64,000 nucleotides of DNA from Pectobacterium brasiliense (GCF_016950255.1 NZ_JACGFN010000003.1:124001-188000); one strand, 5' to 3'. Shown: positions 19,278 through 31,927, counted from the first letter of the stretch. The notes: generated by a model not told the origin, from the sequence alone. Numbers and translations: made by a program.

Positions 19278-20114
19278 TTAGCGTAAATCCAACATCGCGA
19301 TATGGTCCATATCGTCAAACGTCAGGTTTTCGCCGATCATGCCCCAGATAAAGGCGTAGTTTTTGGTGCCGACACCGGTGTGAATCGACCAACTCGGGGA
19401 GATCACTGCCTGCTCGTTATGCATCACCAGATGGCGCGTTTCATGCGGCTCACCCATCATATGGAAAATAATGGTGTCTTCCGCCATATCAAAATAGAAG
19501 TACACTTCCATTCTGCGCTCATGGGTATGCGTCGGCATTGAATTCCAGTTGCTGCCTTCCGCCAGACGCGTTAATCCCATGCTCAGTTGGCAAGTTTCCA
19601 CCACTTCCGGCACCAGATATTTGCAAATCGTCCGCTTGTTACAAGTTTTGACGTCGCCCAGCGGTGCTTTGATCGCCTGATTCTGTGTAATGATGCGTGT
19701 CGGGAAAACGGCATGTGCTGGTGCGCTGTTGTAATACAGTTTCGCAGGCTTGGCGCTGCCCAGGCTGCTGAACGCTAAGGCTTTCGCTCCCTTGCCGACA
19801 TAGAGCGCTTCCTCATTGCCAACTTCATAGCTTGTGCCGTCGATGACGATTTTTGCCGGGCCGCCAATATTGATCAGCCCCAGCTCGCGACGCTCAAGAA
19901 AATAGTTCACGCCAAATTGTTTGCCGATGTCGTCATCAAACGTTATCTCGCCCTCCACCGGCATGATCCCGCCCACCACGATACGGTCGATGTGGCTGTA
20001 GGTCATGGTGTATTGGTTTGGCGTAAATATCTGCTCAATCAGAAATTTCTTTCTCAGCTCAGTGGTATCAAGCGTTTTCGCATGTTCACTGTGTACACTT
20101 TGTCGTACGTCCAT
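19278..20114 (-). CDS. kduI: 5-keto-4-deoxyuronate isomerase KduI
   Basis: A 278-residue cupin enzyme that converts 5-keto-4-deoxyuronate, from pectin degradation, into 2,5-diketo-3-deoxygluconate in the cytoplasm. The zinc ligands sit at the E. coli KduI positions H196 and H198 (PTHTHERR), E203 and H245 (SWSIHTG). It follows kdgT by 12 bp on the same strand, forming an uptake-plus-catabolism pair for pectin breakdown products, and ends at an intrinsic terminator. Confidence 0.95.
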   Translation of the reverse strand: MDVRQSVHSEHAKTLDTTELRKKFLIEQIFTPNQYTMTYSHIDRIVVGGIMPVEGEITFDDDIGKQFGVNYFLERRELGLINIGGPAKIVIDGTSYEVGNEEALYVGKGAKALAFSSLGSAKPAKLYYNSAPAHAVFPTRIITQNQAIKAPLGDVKTCNKRTICKYLVPEVVETCQLSMGLTRLAEGSNWNSMPTHTHERRMEVYFYFDMAEDTIIFHMMGEPHETRHLVMHNEQAVISPSWSIHTGVGTKNYAFIWGMIGENLTFDDMDHIAMLDLR

Positions 20115-20126
20115 TTTGCTACCTTC

Positions 20127-21083
20127 TTATGCGTGTTTAGGTGAAAAGCGTTTTGCCCATAATGCTGTAATGATGGGCACCAATACTGATGTCACGATCA
20201 CACTGGTGGCGACTAACGCTGTTGCCTGTTGAGCGACCGGAGCGAATTCCGGAGCCATATTCGCGATCAACAGAGGAGTGGCGACGGCGGCACCTGCGCT
20301 GCTGGATGCGGCCACGCCTGCGGTTCCATTACCACCGCCGATAAATTTATCCGCCAGAATCAGTGGGATACCTGTAACAACAATCACCAGCAGGCCGAGG
20401 AAGATACCTGCGAAGCCCGTCTGGAGGATCACTGATAAATTAATGGTGTTACCTAACGCAAAGGCAAAGAAAGGAATCAGCGTTTGTACTGAATTACCGA
20501 ACAGTTTTCTCAAATCCGGGTCCAGGTTACCCAATACAAAACCAATCAGAAAAGGCAGGACGGCACCGACAAATAACTGAGGTTCAAAGGTAGCGATACC
20601 GCTGGCACCCAGAATGACCATGGTCATCAACGGGCCAGATTCCAGAGACATCAGTACGAAGGCACCTGCTTCTTCTTTCGAACCGTATTGGTTCATCAGT
20701 GCAGCGTACAAACCGCCGTTAGTCATGTCCATTGCTGCGACCAGCGCCAGCACGGAGATCCCAGCCAGCATGCCATTTTGGATGCCGTCACCCGGCAGGA
20801 ACGTGCCCGCGATCAGCGCCACAACCCAGGCGGTGGCGATTTTGGTGACCACCAGAACGCCTGATTTTCTCAGCATCGTTCCCGTTGCTTTAAATTCAAT
20901 GGACGCGCCCATGCAGAAAAACCATACCGCCAGAATAGGGATTGTGCCAGTAATCAGGCCGTTACTGAAAGAACCTAAATATTTCCCAGCGCCTGGCGTA
21001 AAGGTATTACAGAGTGCGCCCAAAAATAGCGGCACCAGCATTAATCCCCCAGGGATTTTATCAATAGCTTGTTTGATTTTCAT
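20127..21083 (-). CDS. kdgT: 2-keto-3-deoxygluconate permease KdgT
   Basis: A 318-residue inner-membrane H+ symporter with about ten hydrophobic segments and the KdgT-family start [19 protein letters not shown] and segment [19 protein letters not shown]. It imports 2-keto-3-deoxygluconate and related pectin products. The ATG at 21083 follows GAGG at a good distance; an in-frame ATG four codons earlier lies before the ribosome site. It is the first gene of the kdgT-kduI unit. Confidence 0.93.
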   Translation of the reverse strand: MKIKQAIDKIPGGLMLVPLFLGALCNTFTPGAGKYLGSFSNGLITGTIPILAVWFFCMGASIEFKATGTMLRKSGVLVVTKIATAWVVALIAGTFLPGDGIQNGMLAGISVLALVAAMDMTNGGLYAALMNQYGSKEEAGAFVLMSLESGPLMTMVILGASGIATFEPQLFVGAVLPFLIGFVLGNLDPDLRKLFGNSVQTLIPFFAFALGNTINLSVILQTGFAGIFLGLLVIVVTGIPLILADKFIGGGNGTAGVAASSSAGAAVATPLLIANMAPEFAPVAQQATALVATSVIVTSVLVPIITALWAKRFSPKHA

Positions 21084-21436
21084 AAAAGACCTCATTAAAA
21101 GATAAAAGCATGTTCAGCCCGCTTTCAGTGAAAGCAGAAGGAGTATTGGTATAAAGTCATAAATAGGGCGGAATAAAACCCAAGGGGTTATTACCCGATT
21201 TCATTAATTAGTGAAGATGGTTGTCCCCATTATAAAATTGATAATTAATATTTTTCGTCATCTTAATGATGACTTATGTCATGTTTTTTTAGTTATAGAT
21301 GGCCTGCCCGTAATGCGTAATTAGCGTTTACAGGTAATTATGTCGTGATATATCGCCACGTTATTTTTTTACGTGACTATGATGAATTTCAATAAATCAA
21401 AAATTGAAATTCACTAGGTTATTTTCGATAAATATA
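21084..21436. other. kdgT promoter region with several small dyads
   Basis: 353 AT-rich bp. It contains a hairpin GCTTTC-AGT-GAAAGC (21121-21135), an imperfect dyad 21172-21192 that starts AATAAAAC and ends GGTTATT, and GTCATC-TTAAT-GATGAC (21257-21273). An AT-rich stem lies at 21383-21413 (TGAATTTCAAT/ATTGAAATTCA), just after the IclR gene. The 21172 dyad loosely resembles a KdgR box, but the centre does not fit well. No ORF is called. Confidence 0.5.
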
Positions 21437-22225
21437 TTATCTAATATCAATCTTCCGGCTGTTAATATGAGCAGTAATTGCTTTGCTGGTTTTAATCAGG
21501 CTTGCCAGATGTTTTTCTTTTTTTCCATTCGCATATTGTGACTGCATACCGTTAACGCCAATGGCGGCGATGACTTCACCATTTTGGTTAAAGATAGGCG
21601 CAGCCATGCAGCAGATCTCTTCTATATCTTCGCCGTCGTCTATTGCCCAGCCCTGTTCCTTGACGATTTTCAGGTGCTGCAGGAAATCTTCTTTATTGGT
21701 AATCGTTCGGGGCGTCAAATACTCAAAGGTGCAATCGGCAATCAGTGATTCAATTCTTTCCTGTGGTAGCCAGGCGACGAGCACTTTCCCCAGAGACATA
21801 CGATTAAATATAATTTTCTTACCTTCCCAGGATGTTTTTACGATGGCCTTGGGGGATTCGACTTTACTCAGGAAGAAACCGTTATCGCCGTCCATAATAC
21901 CAAGATGGCAGGTCAACTCCGTCTCTTTGACTAATTCATGCATAAAGTTAATCGTGTCTTTACGCAGATCAATATTCTTTATTACCAAACCGCCAAGCTC
22001 AAACAGTCTCAATCCCAAAACATAACGACCGTCAGCGCGCTGACGTAACAATTGCGTCACCACCAGCACTTCCAGTAGATGATGTACGCTGCTTTTGGGT
22101 ATAGACAAATCAGTGCAAATCTCAGTGAAGCTGGCTTCGTCATGTTTGGCGATGTAGTCAATAATCATCACTAAACGGACGGCTGCCGGCGCTTTACTGT
22201 GTTCGAGCTGTTGGAATATATTCAT
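21437..22225 (-). CDS. IclR-family transcriptional regulator next to kdgT-kduI
   Basis: A 262-residue regulator with an N-terminal winged helix-turn-helix (about 12-70; FTEICTDLSIPKSSVHHLLEVL) and a C-terminal IclR effector domain (about 85-255; LGKVLVAWLP and AAPIFNQNGEVIAAIGVNG). The N-terminus differs clearly from the global pectinolysis repressor KdgR, so I do not call it KdgR. Its position upstream of kdgT-kduI on the same strand suggests that it senses a uronate-type compound and controls them; this is inference. A long dyad lies directly before its ATG and suggests autoregulation. Confidence 0.85.
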   Translation of the reverse strand: MNIFQQLEHSKAPAAVRLVMIIDYIAKHDEASFTEICTDLSIPKSSVHHLLEVLVVTQLLRQRADGRYVLGLRLFELGGLVIKNIDLRKDTINFMHELVKETELTCHLGIMDGDNGFFLSKVESPKAIVKTSWEGKKIIFNRMSLGKVLVAWLPQERIESLIADCTFEYLTPRTITNKEDFLQHLKIVKEQGWAIDDGEDIEEICCMAAPIFNQNGEVIAAIGVNGMQSQYANGKKEKHLASLIKTSKAITAHINSRKIDIR

Positions 22226-22226
22226 G

Positions 22227-22266
22227 TTGTTCTATATATAAAACTTCGGTTTCCTATATAGAACAA
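22227..22266 (-). promoter_or_regulatory. Long dyad directly upstream of the IclR-family gene
   Basis: TTGTTCTATATA (22227-22238) and TATATAGAACAA (22255-22266) are exact complements. The spacer continues the symmetry as AAAC-TTCG-GTTT, so 16 of 18 positions per arm pair around a 4-nt centre. It begins one base before the start codon, a place suited to an autoregulatory operator or an RNA stem-loop in the leader. Confidence 0.6.
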
Positions 22267-22395
22267 TAATAACGCAACGGTAATTTATTTACCTAGATGC
22301 AGATCACAAAATAATCGCGAAGTGGTTGAATATTTCAATATAAATGAAACGTAGTTTTATTAGGGAAACAAAATGGCGGTATTTTGGCAGGAAAG

Positions 22396-22425
22396 ATGCC
22401 TGACCTCGTAAATAAGGCCAGGCAT
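22396..22425 (-). terminator. Probable tex terminator
   Basis: ATGCCTG-A-CCT (22396-22406) pairs with AGG-C-CAGGCAT (22415-22425). It lies 22 bp beyond the tex stop. On the minus strand it is followed by CTTTCC, a weak U-tail. Confidence 0.5.
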
Positions 22426-22447
22426 GATTTAAATGACAGAACGGCGG

Positions 22448-24781
22448 TTAGCGCTTTTTAAAGGCGGCAGCCAGAGCATCGCCCATCGCGCTGTTGCCAG
22501 CGAGAGGGGCGCTAGCGGGACGAGGACGTGATTTACCGGCTGGCTGACGCGATGAAGTATTGCTATCGCCACGCGCATTGCCACCGCCACGACGTGATGC
22601 GGTGTCGCCCGGCTGTTCATCAAGGCGCATGGTCAGCGCGATACGTTTACGTTGCAGATCCACTTCCATCACTTTCACTTTGACGATATCGCCGGCTTTC
22701 ACGACCTTGTGCGGATCGTCGACGAAATGGTCGGCCAGTGATGAAATGTGTACCAAACCGTCCTGATGGACGCCGATATCCACAAACGCACCAAAGTTGG
22801 TGACGTTGGTGACGGCACCTTCCAGAATCATGCCCGGCAGGAGATCGTTTAAGGTTTCCACGCCGTCGGCGAAGCTGGCGGTTTTGAACTCAGGACGTGG
22901 ATCGCGACCCGGTTTTTCCAGCTCTTTGATGATGTCGGTTACCGTCGGCACGCCGAAACGCTCATCGGTGAAATCCGACGGTTTCAGGTTACGCAGCGCA
23001 TTCGGGTTCCCCATTAGCTCCTGTAACGCCTGTTCGGTCGCGGCCAGAATACGTTCCACGATCGGATAGGCTTCCGGGTGAACGGTAGAGGCATCCAGTG
23101 GGTTGTTGCCGTGGTTGATGCGCAGGAAGCCTGCACACTGTTCAAAGGCTTTTGGCCCCAGACGGCTGACTTTCAGCAGCTGTTCGCGATTGTGGAAGCG
23201 GCCATTCTCATCACGCCAGGTCACAATATTTTGCGCCATCATGCGCGTGAGTCCGGCGACGCGGGTTAGCAGCGCCACGGACGCGGTATTCAGATCAACG
23301 CCGACGGCGTTTACGCAGTCTTCGACCACTGCATCCAGTTTTTTCGCCAGCAGACTTTGGCTTACGTCATGCTGATACTGACCCACACCGATGGATTTCG
23401 GGTCGATCTTCACCAGCTCCGCCAGCGGATCCTGCAAACGGCGGGCGATAGAGACTGCGCCGCGCAGCGAGACATCCAGATCGGGGAATTCCAGCGCCGC
23501 CAGCTCGGACGCGGAGTACACCGACGCGCCAGCTTCGCTGACGATCACTTTCTGTGCTTTGATATCTGGGAACTGTTTCTGCGTGTCGAGGAAGAAGCGT
23601 TCGGTTTCACGCGATGCAGTACCGTTACCAATCGCCACCAGCTCAACCTGATGTTTGAGGCACAGTGCGGCGATGATCGGAGCGGCTTTAGCTGCCTGAC
23701 CGGTATGCGGATAAATCGTATCGGTCGCAACCAGCTTGCCAGTGGCATCCACCACCGCGACTTTTACACCAGTACGCAGGCCGGGATCGAGACCCATGGT
23801 GGCGCGCATGCCCGCCGGAGCGGCCATCAGCAGGTCGTGCATGTTGCGGGCGAAAACGTTGATTGCTTCGTCTTCGGCTTTTTCACGCACGCTGCCCATC
23901 AGTTCAGTTTCAAGGTGCAGCAGTACTTTAATGCGCCACGTCCAGCTAATGACGGCGCGCCGCCAGCTGTCCGCTGCCGCATTCCCTAAACGCAGGTTCA
24001 GGTGGTCGATAATAATCTGTTCGCAGTAGCTCTCACGCGGCGCTTCTTCGTGCTGCGGATCGGCGTTCAGAGCCAGTTGCAGCACGCCTTCGTTACGGCC
24101 ACGGAACATAGCCAGTGCGCGGTGTGAAGGCACCTGAGCAATCGGTTCGTGATGATCGAAATAGTCGCGGAACTTCGCACCTTCTTCCTCTTTCCCTTCC
24201 ACAACGCGGGAAACCAGATGGGCATTTTTCCACAGATAGTGACGCACTTTCGCCAGCAGCGTGGCGTCTTCGGCAAAGCGTTCCATCAGGATGTAACGTG
24301 CGCCGTCCAATGCGGCTTTCACGTCCGCGACGCCTTTCTCAGCATCGACATAAGCCTGTGCCGTCAGCTCCGGCTCCTGGCTCGGGTCCTGCCACAGGCT
24401 GTCGGCCAGCGGTTCCAGACCGGCTTCAATCGCGATCTGCCCGCGCGTGCGGCGCTTCGGTTTATACGGCAGATAGAGATCTTCCAGCTCGGTTTTGCTC
24501 AGCGTGCCGTTAATGGCGGTGGCGAGCTGCGGGGTTAATTTCCCCTGTTCGTCGATGGATTTCAGAATAGTCTGGCGTCGGTCTTCCAGTTCACGCAGGT
24601 AACCGAGGCGCGTTTCGAGCTGGCGCAACTGGGTGTCATCCAGCCCGCCGGTCACTTCTTTACGGTAACGGGCGATAAAAGGGACGGTGTTTCCTTCGTC
24701 CAGCAGGCGGACGGCGGCGTCTACCTGCTCCGTACGCGCCTGCAATTCGCTGGCGATAATGTGGCTTAATGAATCATTCAT
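22448..24781 (-). CDS. tex: Transcription accessory protein Tex (YhgF)
   Basis: A 777-residue RNA-binding protein with the Tex architecture: N-terminal helical region ([18 protein letters not shown]), YqgF-like RNase H-fold domain ([17 protein letters not shown]), helix-hairpin-helix motifs ([17 protein letters not shown]) and a C-terminal S1 domain ([28 protein letters not shown]), ending in a Gly/Arg/Ser-rich tail. Tex is a transcription elongation and RNA-quality factor, non-essential in many bacteria. The start at 24781 (MNDSLSH) matches the E. coli N-terminus; ATG 24802 and TTG 24805 are in-frame alternatives. In E. coli it lies near bioH and feoABC; feo is not next to it here. Confidence 0.93.
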   Translation of the reverse strand: MNDSLSHIIASELQARTEQVDAAVRLLDEGNTVPFIARYRKEVTGGLDDTQLRQLETRLGYLRELEDRRQTILKSIDEQGKLTPQLATAINGTLSKTELEDLYLPYKPKRRTRGQIAIEAGLEPLADSLWQDPSQEPELTAQAYVDAEKGVADVKAALDGARYILMERFAEDATLLAKVRHYLWKNAHLVSRVVEGKEEEGAKFRDYFDHHEPIAQVPSHRALAMFRGRNEGVLQLALNADPQHEEAPRESYCEQIIIDHLNLRLGNAAADSWRRAVISWTWRIKVLLHLETELMGSVREKAEDEAINVFARNMHDLLMAAPAGMRATMGLDPGLRTGVKVAVVDATGKLVATDTIYPHTGQAAKAAPIIAALCLKHQVELVAIGNGTASRETERFFLDTQKQFPDIKAQKVIVSEAGASVYSASELAALEFPDLDVSLRGAVSIARRLQDPLAELVKIDPKSIGVGQYQHDVSQSLLAKKLDAVVEDCVNAVGVDLNTASVALLTRVAGLTRMMAQNIVTWRDENGRFHNREQLLKVSRLGPKAFEQCAGFLRINHGNNPLDASTVHPEAYPIVERILAATEQALQELMGNPNALRNLKPSDFTDERFGVPTVTDIIKELEKPGRDPRPEFKTASFADGVETLNDLLPGMILEGAVTNVTNFGAFVDIGVHQDGLVHISSLADHFVDDPHKVVKAGDIVKVKVMEVDLQRKRIALTMRLDEQPGDTASRRGGGNARGDSNTSSRQPAGKSRPRPASAPLAGNSAMGDALAAAFKKR

Positions 24782-25126
24782 AGGTCTGATATCAATCGTC
24801 ATCAAGTGAGTGGGTGAAATAAGTGAGGACAGTTATACGGATTGAGCGTGCAAAATGCCAGCCGCTGCCGTCTGGAATACGGGGACGATGATGGCGCGGT
24901 TCGCCGGATTACGATCGGAGAAGGGGAAAGAGGCGCGGCAAAATTTACCTACATCAATATTCCGTCAGATTCTTGCAACCCACTCACGATTTTAGCGTAT
25001 GACATACGTTGGCCTTGTGTAGCTATAAATTGAGCGCGTTAAATTGAGTGCCGCACGGGATGACCGATCCAGAAGCCCGTAAGAGCGGACGAGAACAACA
25101 TCATTATTCGGGCAGGAGAAAGGTTC
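24782..25126. other. Divergent promoter region between tex and the citrate synthase paralogue
   Basis: 345 bp. It contains the palindrome at 24996-25008 and two AAATTGAG copies near 25027 and 25043. A good ribosome site (GGAGAAAGG) ends before 25127. No ORF is called. Confidence 0.5.
24996..25008. promoter_or_regulatory. 13-bp perfect palindrome, candidate operator
   Basis: CGTATG-A-CATACG is exactly symmetric around 25002 and lies about 120 bp before the citrate synthase paralogue. Its size suits a GntR- or TetR-type dimer. The regulator is unknown. Confidence 0.4.
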
Positions 25127-26413
25127 ATGACAGTCAGAACGTCCACGTTGACGGCAGAAGGGCAAGCGGATATCACGTTGAACATGCGTTCCGGCGTGCT
25201 GGGGAAAACGGCGGTGGATATTCGCCCACTCGGTGAACACGGGCTGTGCAGCTATGACCCCGGTTTTGCCAATACGGCAGGGTGCGAGTCGGCGATTACC
25301 TATATAGATGCGGTGAATAGCGTGCTGCTGCATCGGGGCTTCCCTGTCGAACAGCTCGCTGAGCAGTGTGACTTTACTGAAGTCTGTTACATCCTGCTGC
25401 ATGGTGAAGCGCCTTCGGCGGAAGCGTATGCGAAATTTGCTGACAACATCACCCGCCATACGCTGGTTCATGAGCAAATTACCCGGATGTTCAGCGGCTT
25501 TCGTCGCGATTCCCACCCGATGGCGCTGATGTGCGCGGTGGTGGGCGCGCTGGCCGCGTTCTATCACGATGTATTGGATATCCATAACGCGGAGCATCGC
25601 GAGCTGGCGGCAGTGCGGCTGCTGTCGAAAATGCCGACGTTAGCGGCAATGTGCTACAAATATTCCATCGAACAGCCATCCGTGTATCCCCGCAATTCGC
25701 TCTCCTATACCGGCAACTTTCTGCATATGTTGTTTTCGATTCCGGCGGAGAAATATGAAGTGAATCCGGTGCTGGAACGAGCGATGAACCGCATCCTGAT
25801 TCTGCATGCCGATCATGGTCAGTGCCCGTCTACGATGGCGGTCAGAGCGTCAGGTTCTTCTGGCGCTAACCCGTTTGCCTGCATTGCTGCCGGGCTGGCA
25901 TCGATGTGGGGGCCGCTGCACGGCGGGGCGAACGAAGCCTGTATGCGCATGCTGGAAGAGATTAAAACGGTCGATCGCGTCCCTGAATTTGTACGACGCG
26001 CGAAAGACCGCTGCGATTCATTCCGGCTGATGGGATTCGGTAACTCGGTCTACCAGCATTTCGACCCACGCGCGGCGATTCTGCGTAAAACCTGTTATGA
26101 AGTGCTCAATGAACTCGGCACGGAAGACAGCCTGTTGCAGGTGGCGATGGAGCTGGAACATATCGCCATGACCGACGCCTATTTTCTGGAGAATAAACTC
26201 TACCCGAGCGTCGATTTCTATACCTCAGTCATTCTCAAAGCGATGGGGCTGCCGCCATCAATGTTTACGGTGATTTCCACCGTCGGCAGAACGATCGGCT
26301 GGATTGCACATTGGGATGAGATGCATAAGCAGGATGAAATCAGCATCTACCGTCCGCGCCAGATTTATACCGGACAGCCGCGTCGGGACTATGTTTCCGC
26401 GCTGAAAGACTGA
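25127..26413 (+). CDS. Divergent citrate synthase paralogue
   Basis: A 428-residue type II citrate synthase-like protein. The folded core and several active-site positions are kept: H230 (LHADHGQ), catalytic H265 (GPLHGGANE), R315 (HFDPRA) and D363 (YPSVDFYTS). However, the motif that reads GFGHRVYKNYDPR in E. coli GltA reads [13 protein letters not shown] here, so the oxaloacetate-binding His305 equivalent is N306 and the following Arg is S307. The N-terminal beta domain is also altered. It may accept a different 2-oxo acid or be weakly active. It stands alone, with the palindrome upstream and a hairpin downstream. A siderophore island using citrate lies 6 kb away, but no link is shown. Not likely to be the housekeeping GltA, which normally sits beside sdh. 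Confidence 0.75.
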   Translation: MTVRTSTLTAEGQADITLNMRSGVLGKTAVDIRPLGEHGLCSYDPGFANTAGCESAITYIDAVNSVLLHRGFPVEQLAEQCDFTEVCYILLHGEAPSAEAYAKFADNITRHTLVHEQITRMFSGFRRDSHPMALMCAVVGALAAFYHDVLDIHNAEHRELAAVRLLSKMPTLAAMCYKYSIEQPSVYPRNSLSYTGNFLHMLFSIPAEKYEVNPVLERAMNRILILHADHGQCPSTMAVRASGSSGANPFACIAAGLASMWGPLHGGANEACMRMLEEIKTVDRVPEFVRRAKDRCDSFRLMGFGNSVYQHFDPRAAILRKTCYEVLNELGTEDSLLQVAMELEHIAMTDAYFLENKLYPSVDFYTSVILKAMGLPPSMFTVISTVGRTIGWIAHWDEMHKQDEISIYRPRQIYTGQPRRDYVSALKD

Positions 26414-26423
26414 TGCGACTTTT

Positions 26424-26453
26424 ACCATGATGCCTATGTCGCGGCATCATGGT
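26424..26453. terminator. Hairpin between the convergent citrate synthase and chemoreceptor genes
   Basis: ACCATGATGCC (26424-26434) and GGCATCATGGT (26443-26453) form a perfect 11-bp stem with an 8-nt loop. It is placed as a shared terminator but has no good U-run on either side. Confidence 0.5.
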
Positions 26454-26472
26454 GATCATGGGCAGTATAAGC

Positions 26473-28140
26473 CTAGAATTTTTCCCAGTTATCCTGTGCG
26501 TTGCCGACCGGCGCGAGCGCTAAACGAGCGGGTTGGGCTTTCTTCGCCGTCGGCGCTGGGCGGACTGCTGGCGTGCCTCGCAGATGGAAATGGTTCATGA
26601 GCGTCACCAGATGAGAGGACTGTTCGCGCAGGCTGGTTGCCGCATTGGCGGATTCTTCCACCAGCGTCGCGTTCTGCTGGGTGACCTGATCGAGCTGGTT
26701 CACGGCATCATGAATTTGCGAAATACCGGATTCCTGCTCCTGCGTTGTCGTCCCGATCTCGCTGATTAAGTCTGCCACGCTGCGCGCCTGACGTACCAGC
26801 TCATCAATGGTGCTGCCGGTATCTTCAACCAGACGATTCCCCGCTTCCACTTTTTCGACGCTGGTGTTGATCAGTACCGCGATCTCTTTAGCGGCGGAGG
26901 CGGAACGCTGTGCCAGCGAGCGCACTTCTCCAGCGACCACGGCGAAGCCGCGGCCTTGCTCACCCGCGCGCGCGGCTTCGACCGCCGCATTCAGCGCCAG
27001 AATATTGGTCTGGAAGGCGATGCCATCAATGACGCTGATAATGTCGCGGATTTTGTGTGAACTGGTGGAGATCTCTTTCATCGTAATGACCATGTTGCTG
27101 ATGGCATAACCGCCCTTGGTCGCTGTTTCGCTGGCCTGGCTGGCAAGTTGAGTGACGCTACGCACGGTATGGGCATTCTGACGAATCGCCTGGCTCATCT
27201 GTTCCATTGAGGCGGCCGTTTGTTGCAGGCTGGCGGCCTGTTCTTCCGTACGCTGGCTCAGGTTTTCGCTGCCTGCGGCGATTTGGCTGGAACCGGACGC
27301 GATGGCTTCGCTGCTCTGCCGCACCTGCTCGACGATATCGCCCAGGTTATGGCTCATGTGACGCATGGTGGCTAACAGGCTGCTGTGGTCGTTCGGCTTG
27401 ATATTGATATCGACGGCCAGATCGCCATCGGCCACCTGCCGGGCAACGTGGGTGGCATAGAGCGGTTCGCCCCCCAGTTGGTTTTTCAGCGTGCGGGTAA
27501 TTAGCCAGGCTACGACTGCGGCCATCGCGGCAGCGGCAAGCGCGAGAATCAGCATGATAACGCTGCCGGACTGCGCATCCTGCTGCGCCCCGCTGACAAT
27601 CTCGTTGGTATCCTGCTGCTGCGAGGCCATCATCGCGTCCAGCACTTTAAACAGTGCGTTTTGTGCCGTCTGCATCTCATTGAGAATAATGGTGTTACCT
27701 TGCAGACGCTGCTGCGGATCGGTGGATTTCACCAATTCCATCGCTTTCAAAAAGGCCTCAAGGTAGGGCGGACGAGTGTCCTGAAACTGTTTCAGCAGCG
27801 CGCGGGTGCCTTCGGTATCCAGCTGTTGCCCCAGCTTTTTCAGGTTGGCGGTATTGCGGGCGATTTGCTCGTCGACGAACTGCTTTTCCTGTCTGATTTG
27901 TGCAGGATCGGTGCTGAGTGCCATGTTACGGATCAGACGAGCATTGGCGTCAAAGCCAGCTTTAACCTCCTGAATCAATAACATATTCGCCAACGTGGTA
28001 CCGGAAAGCCGGTTGATGTCGTTACCCAGCCCAACCAGCTGGAGTCGTCCGAAGAATGCCACCATCAGGCTGATGATAATAACCAGAGAAAATCCCATAC
28101 CCAGCATCTTGCCGAGTTTGATTCTGTTCAGCATATTCAT
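26473..28140 (-). CDS. Methyl-accepting chemotaxis protein
   Basis: A 555-residue chemoreceptor with an N-terminal transmembrane helix (about 9-32), a four-helix-bundle periplasmic domain to about 185, a second helix (about 190-213), HAMP, and a cytoplasmic signalling hairpin with the tip [20 protein letters not shown]. The C-terminus ends NWEKF, a variant of the NWETF tether that recruits CheR and CheB. The ligand is not predictable. The ATG at 28140 is preferred because AAGG lies six bases before it; the ATG at 28146 directly abuts that AAGG. No other chemotaxis gene is adjacent, the usual pattern for soft-rot bacteria with many receptors. Confidence 0.92.
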   Translation of the reverse strand: MNMLNRIKLGKMLGMGFSLVIIISLMVAFFGRLQLVGLGNDINRLSGTTLANMLLIQEVKAGFDANARLIRNMALSTDPAQIRQEKQFVDEQIARNTANLKKLGQQLDTEGTRALLKQFQDTRPPYLEAFLKAMELVKSTDPQQRLQGNTIILNEMQTAQNALFKVLDAMMASQQQDTNEIVSGAQQDAQSGSVIMLILALAAAAMAAVVAWLITRTLKNQLGGEPLYATHVARQVADGDLAVDINIKPNDHSSLLATMRHMSHNLGDIVEQVRQSSEAIASGSSQIAAGSENLSQRTEEQAASLQQTAASMEQMSQAIRQNAHTVRSVTQLASQASETATKGGYAISNMVITMKEISTSSHKIRDIISVIDGIAFQTNILALNAAVEAARAGEQGRGFAVVAGEVRSLAQRSASAAKEIAVLINTSVEKVEAGNRLVEDTGSTIDELVRQARSVADLISEIGTTTQEQESGISQIHDAVNQLDQVTQQNATLVEESANAATSLREQSSHLVTLMNHFHLRGTPAVRPAPTAKKAQPARLALAPVGNAQDNWEKF

Positions 28141-30307
<2,167 letters not shown>

Positions 30308-30480
30308 AAATCGTTCTCCGTAGCTCTCCGTGGCTAAAAGTACGGGATAGAAATGACATATTTATGTCTGTTGATAGATTATTAGCCAAAACTGTAAATC
30401 TGTGTAATGAACGCGCGATTTTTGCACGTGGGAATCTCAAAGAATGGTGTACGCACTAAGAGCCTAACGGGGTTACTGAC

Positions 30481-30960
30481 TTGAAAACCAACCTGATTAC
30501 CCGCGAGGGGTATGACAAACTGCGGGCAGAGCATGACCATCTCTGGAATGTAAAGCGCCCGGAAATTACGAAAATTGTCTCCTGGGCAGCGAGCCTTGGG
30601 GATCGCTCAGAAAATGCGGACTACACCTATAACAAGCGTTTATTGCGCCAGATCGACAGGCGTGTGCGCTACCTGAGAAAATGCCTGACGGAATTGAAAA
30701 TCGTTGATTATTCGCCGCAGCAGGATGGCAGCGTATTCTTTGGTGCTTGGGTCGAGATCGAAAATGAACAAGGTGAGGTGAAGCGCTTGCGGATTGTCGG
30801 CCCCGATGAGATCTACGGCGATAATAAAGACTATATTTCAATCGATTCCCCGATGGCGCGCGCCATGCTGAAAAAAGCGGTTGATGAGGAGTTCACCGTG
30901 AATACGCCAGACGGTCCGCGTGAGTGGTTCGTCAATTCGATTGATTACGTTAAGTCATAA
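30481..30960 (+). CDS. greB: Transcript cleavage factor GreB
   Basis: A 159-residue factor that enters the RNA polymerase secondary channel and stimulates cleavage of backtracked RNA. The N-terminal coiled coil carries the acidic tip in AASLGDRSENADYTYNK, and the C-terminal FKBP-like domain ends SIDYVKS. The start is TTG at 30481 (MKTNLITREGYDKL), as the alignment with E. coli GreB (MKTPLVTREGYEKL) requires. It belongs to the conserved tex-greB-ompR backbone; the next 12 kb are inserted between greB and ompR. Confidence 0.95.
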   Translation: MKTNLITREGYDKLRAEHDHLWNVKRPEITKIVSWAASLGDRSENADYTYNKRLLRQIDRRVRYLRKCLTELKIVDYSPQQDGSVFFGAWVEIENEQGEVKRLRIVGPDEIYGDNKDYISIDSPMARAMLKKAVDEEFTVNTPDGPREWFVNSIDYVKS

Positions 30961-30980
30961 TCGACCCGGTAGCGGCACGC

Positions 30981-31021
30981 AGGGGGAGCGCGCGGCAAGC
31001 TGTGCAGGCGCATTTCCCCCT
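30981..31021. terminator. Possible terminator between greB and the CitE-like gene
   Basis: AGGGGGA plus GCGC (30981-30991) can pair with GCGC (31008-31011) and TCCCCCT (31015-31021), with a small bulge. It lies between convergent genes and has only TTAGTGTTCT after it. Confidence 0.4.
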
Positions 31022-31045
31022 TAGTGTTCTAGTGGCGCAAGAGGT

Positions 31046-31927
31046 TTAGTTATCTACATTTTGCGCCCGTAATAGCTGCCTGGCCTGCTCAATGACGGGT
31101 AAATCCACCATCTCCCCGTTTATCTGGAAAGCGTAGCTGTGTTCGGCGGCTTTCAGAACCTGCTTTGCCCAGTCTATTTTGCTGCGATCCGTCGCGAATG
31201 CCCGCTGAACGGCATCGATCTGCGAGGGATGAATACAGAGTTTGGCTGAGAAGCCGAGCGAGCGCGCATGTAATGCGTCAGCTAACACCCGGTCGTGATG
31301 CGTGAAGTCAGGATTGACGCAATCTATCGGTGGCGGCAAGTCGGCCAGTCTGGAGGCTAATACAATGCGGCTTCTGGCATACAGCAAGGCATACAAGGAT
31401 TGATCGCAATGAATATCGAGTGAGAAATCCAATGAGCCAAATGCGACTCTTTCTACCCCTGCTGCACAAATCTCTTCTGCATGATGCAACCCCTGTGCGG
31501 TTTCAATTATCGCAATAATATTAACCGTTTCCGATCTATTACGATTTATCATTTCTCGCGCGTCATGCAGCATTTTTGCGGATTCTATTTTAGGTAAAAC
31601 AATTTCCCATTTGTCTTTTTTATGTTTGGATGGAGCGTTATTTCTTAATTTTTCTTTATTATTAAGTTTATTCAGAAACTCGATGTCTTCACTGAATTCC
31701 ACTGAACCAAATTTGTTTAAACGTATATATTTTTTGCAATTTATTTCAGAGACGGGCGTATCGTTTTTATCCCATTGGATAATATTTTCTCTAGCCTGAT
31801 TTTTTTCATCAGGATGAACAGCATCTTCTAAATCAAATATCACGGCATCGGCACCGCAGCAGACGGCTTGTTGAAAGCGGTGGGGCGCATTACCAGGCAC
31901 AAAGAGATAGGTTTTAGCGTGTTCCAT
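31046..31927 (-). CDS. CitE/HpcH-HpaI-family lyase divergent from the siderophore operon
   Basis: A 293-residue TIM-barrel protein with the CitE-like pattern: TYLFVPGNAP at the N-terminus, VIFDLEDAVHPDEK, metal ligands E in AIIETAQGL and D in FGSLDFSLD, and KLCIHPSQI. CitE-like enzymes cleave or form C-C bonds of 3-hydroxy acyl (often CoA) compounds. HpcH/HpaI relatives occur in NIS siderophore clusters (SbnG makes citrate; AcsB in achromobactin), so a role in precursor supply is plausible. The ATG follows AAGGAGAG. Residues of about 70-115 are lysine- and asparagine-rich, and the 5' half is very AT-rich. It shares a promoter region with the NIS synthetase gene. Confidence 0.75.
   Translation of the reverse strand: MEHAKTYLFVPGNAPHRFQQAVCCGADAVIFDLEDAVHPDEKNQARENIIQWDKNDTPVSEINCKKYIRLNKFGSVEFSEDIEFLNKLNNKEKLRNNAPSKHKKDKWEIVLPKIESAKMLHDAREMINRNRSETVNIIAIIETAQGLHHAEEICAAGVERVAFGSLDFSLDIHCDQSLYALLYARSRIVLASRLADLPPPIDCVNPDFTHHDRVLADALHARSLGFSAKLCIHPSQIDAVQRAFATDRSKIDWAKQVLKAAEHSYAFQINGEMVDLPVIEQARQLLRAQNVDN

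Noticed and set aside
21437..22225. Calling the IclR-family gene kdgR because it lies next to kdgT and kduI
   Set aside because: Its N-terminal and effector-domain sequences differ from the Pectobacterium KdgR I know; only the family is supported.
25127..26413. Calling the gene gltA or prpC
   Set aside because: The active-site substitution and isolated position argue against the housekeeping citrate synthase, and no prpBD genes are nearby for a methylcitrate role.
31046..31927. Calling the lyase citE of a citrate fermentation operon
   Set aside because: No citC, citD, citF or citX genes are adjacent, and it is divergent from a siderophore synthetase.
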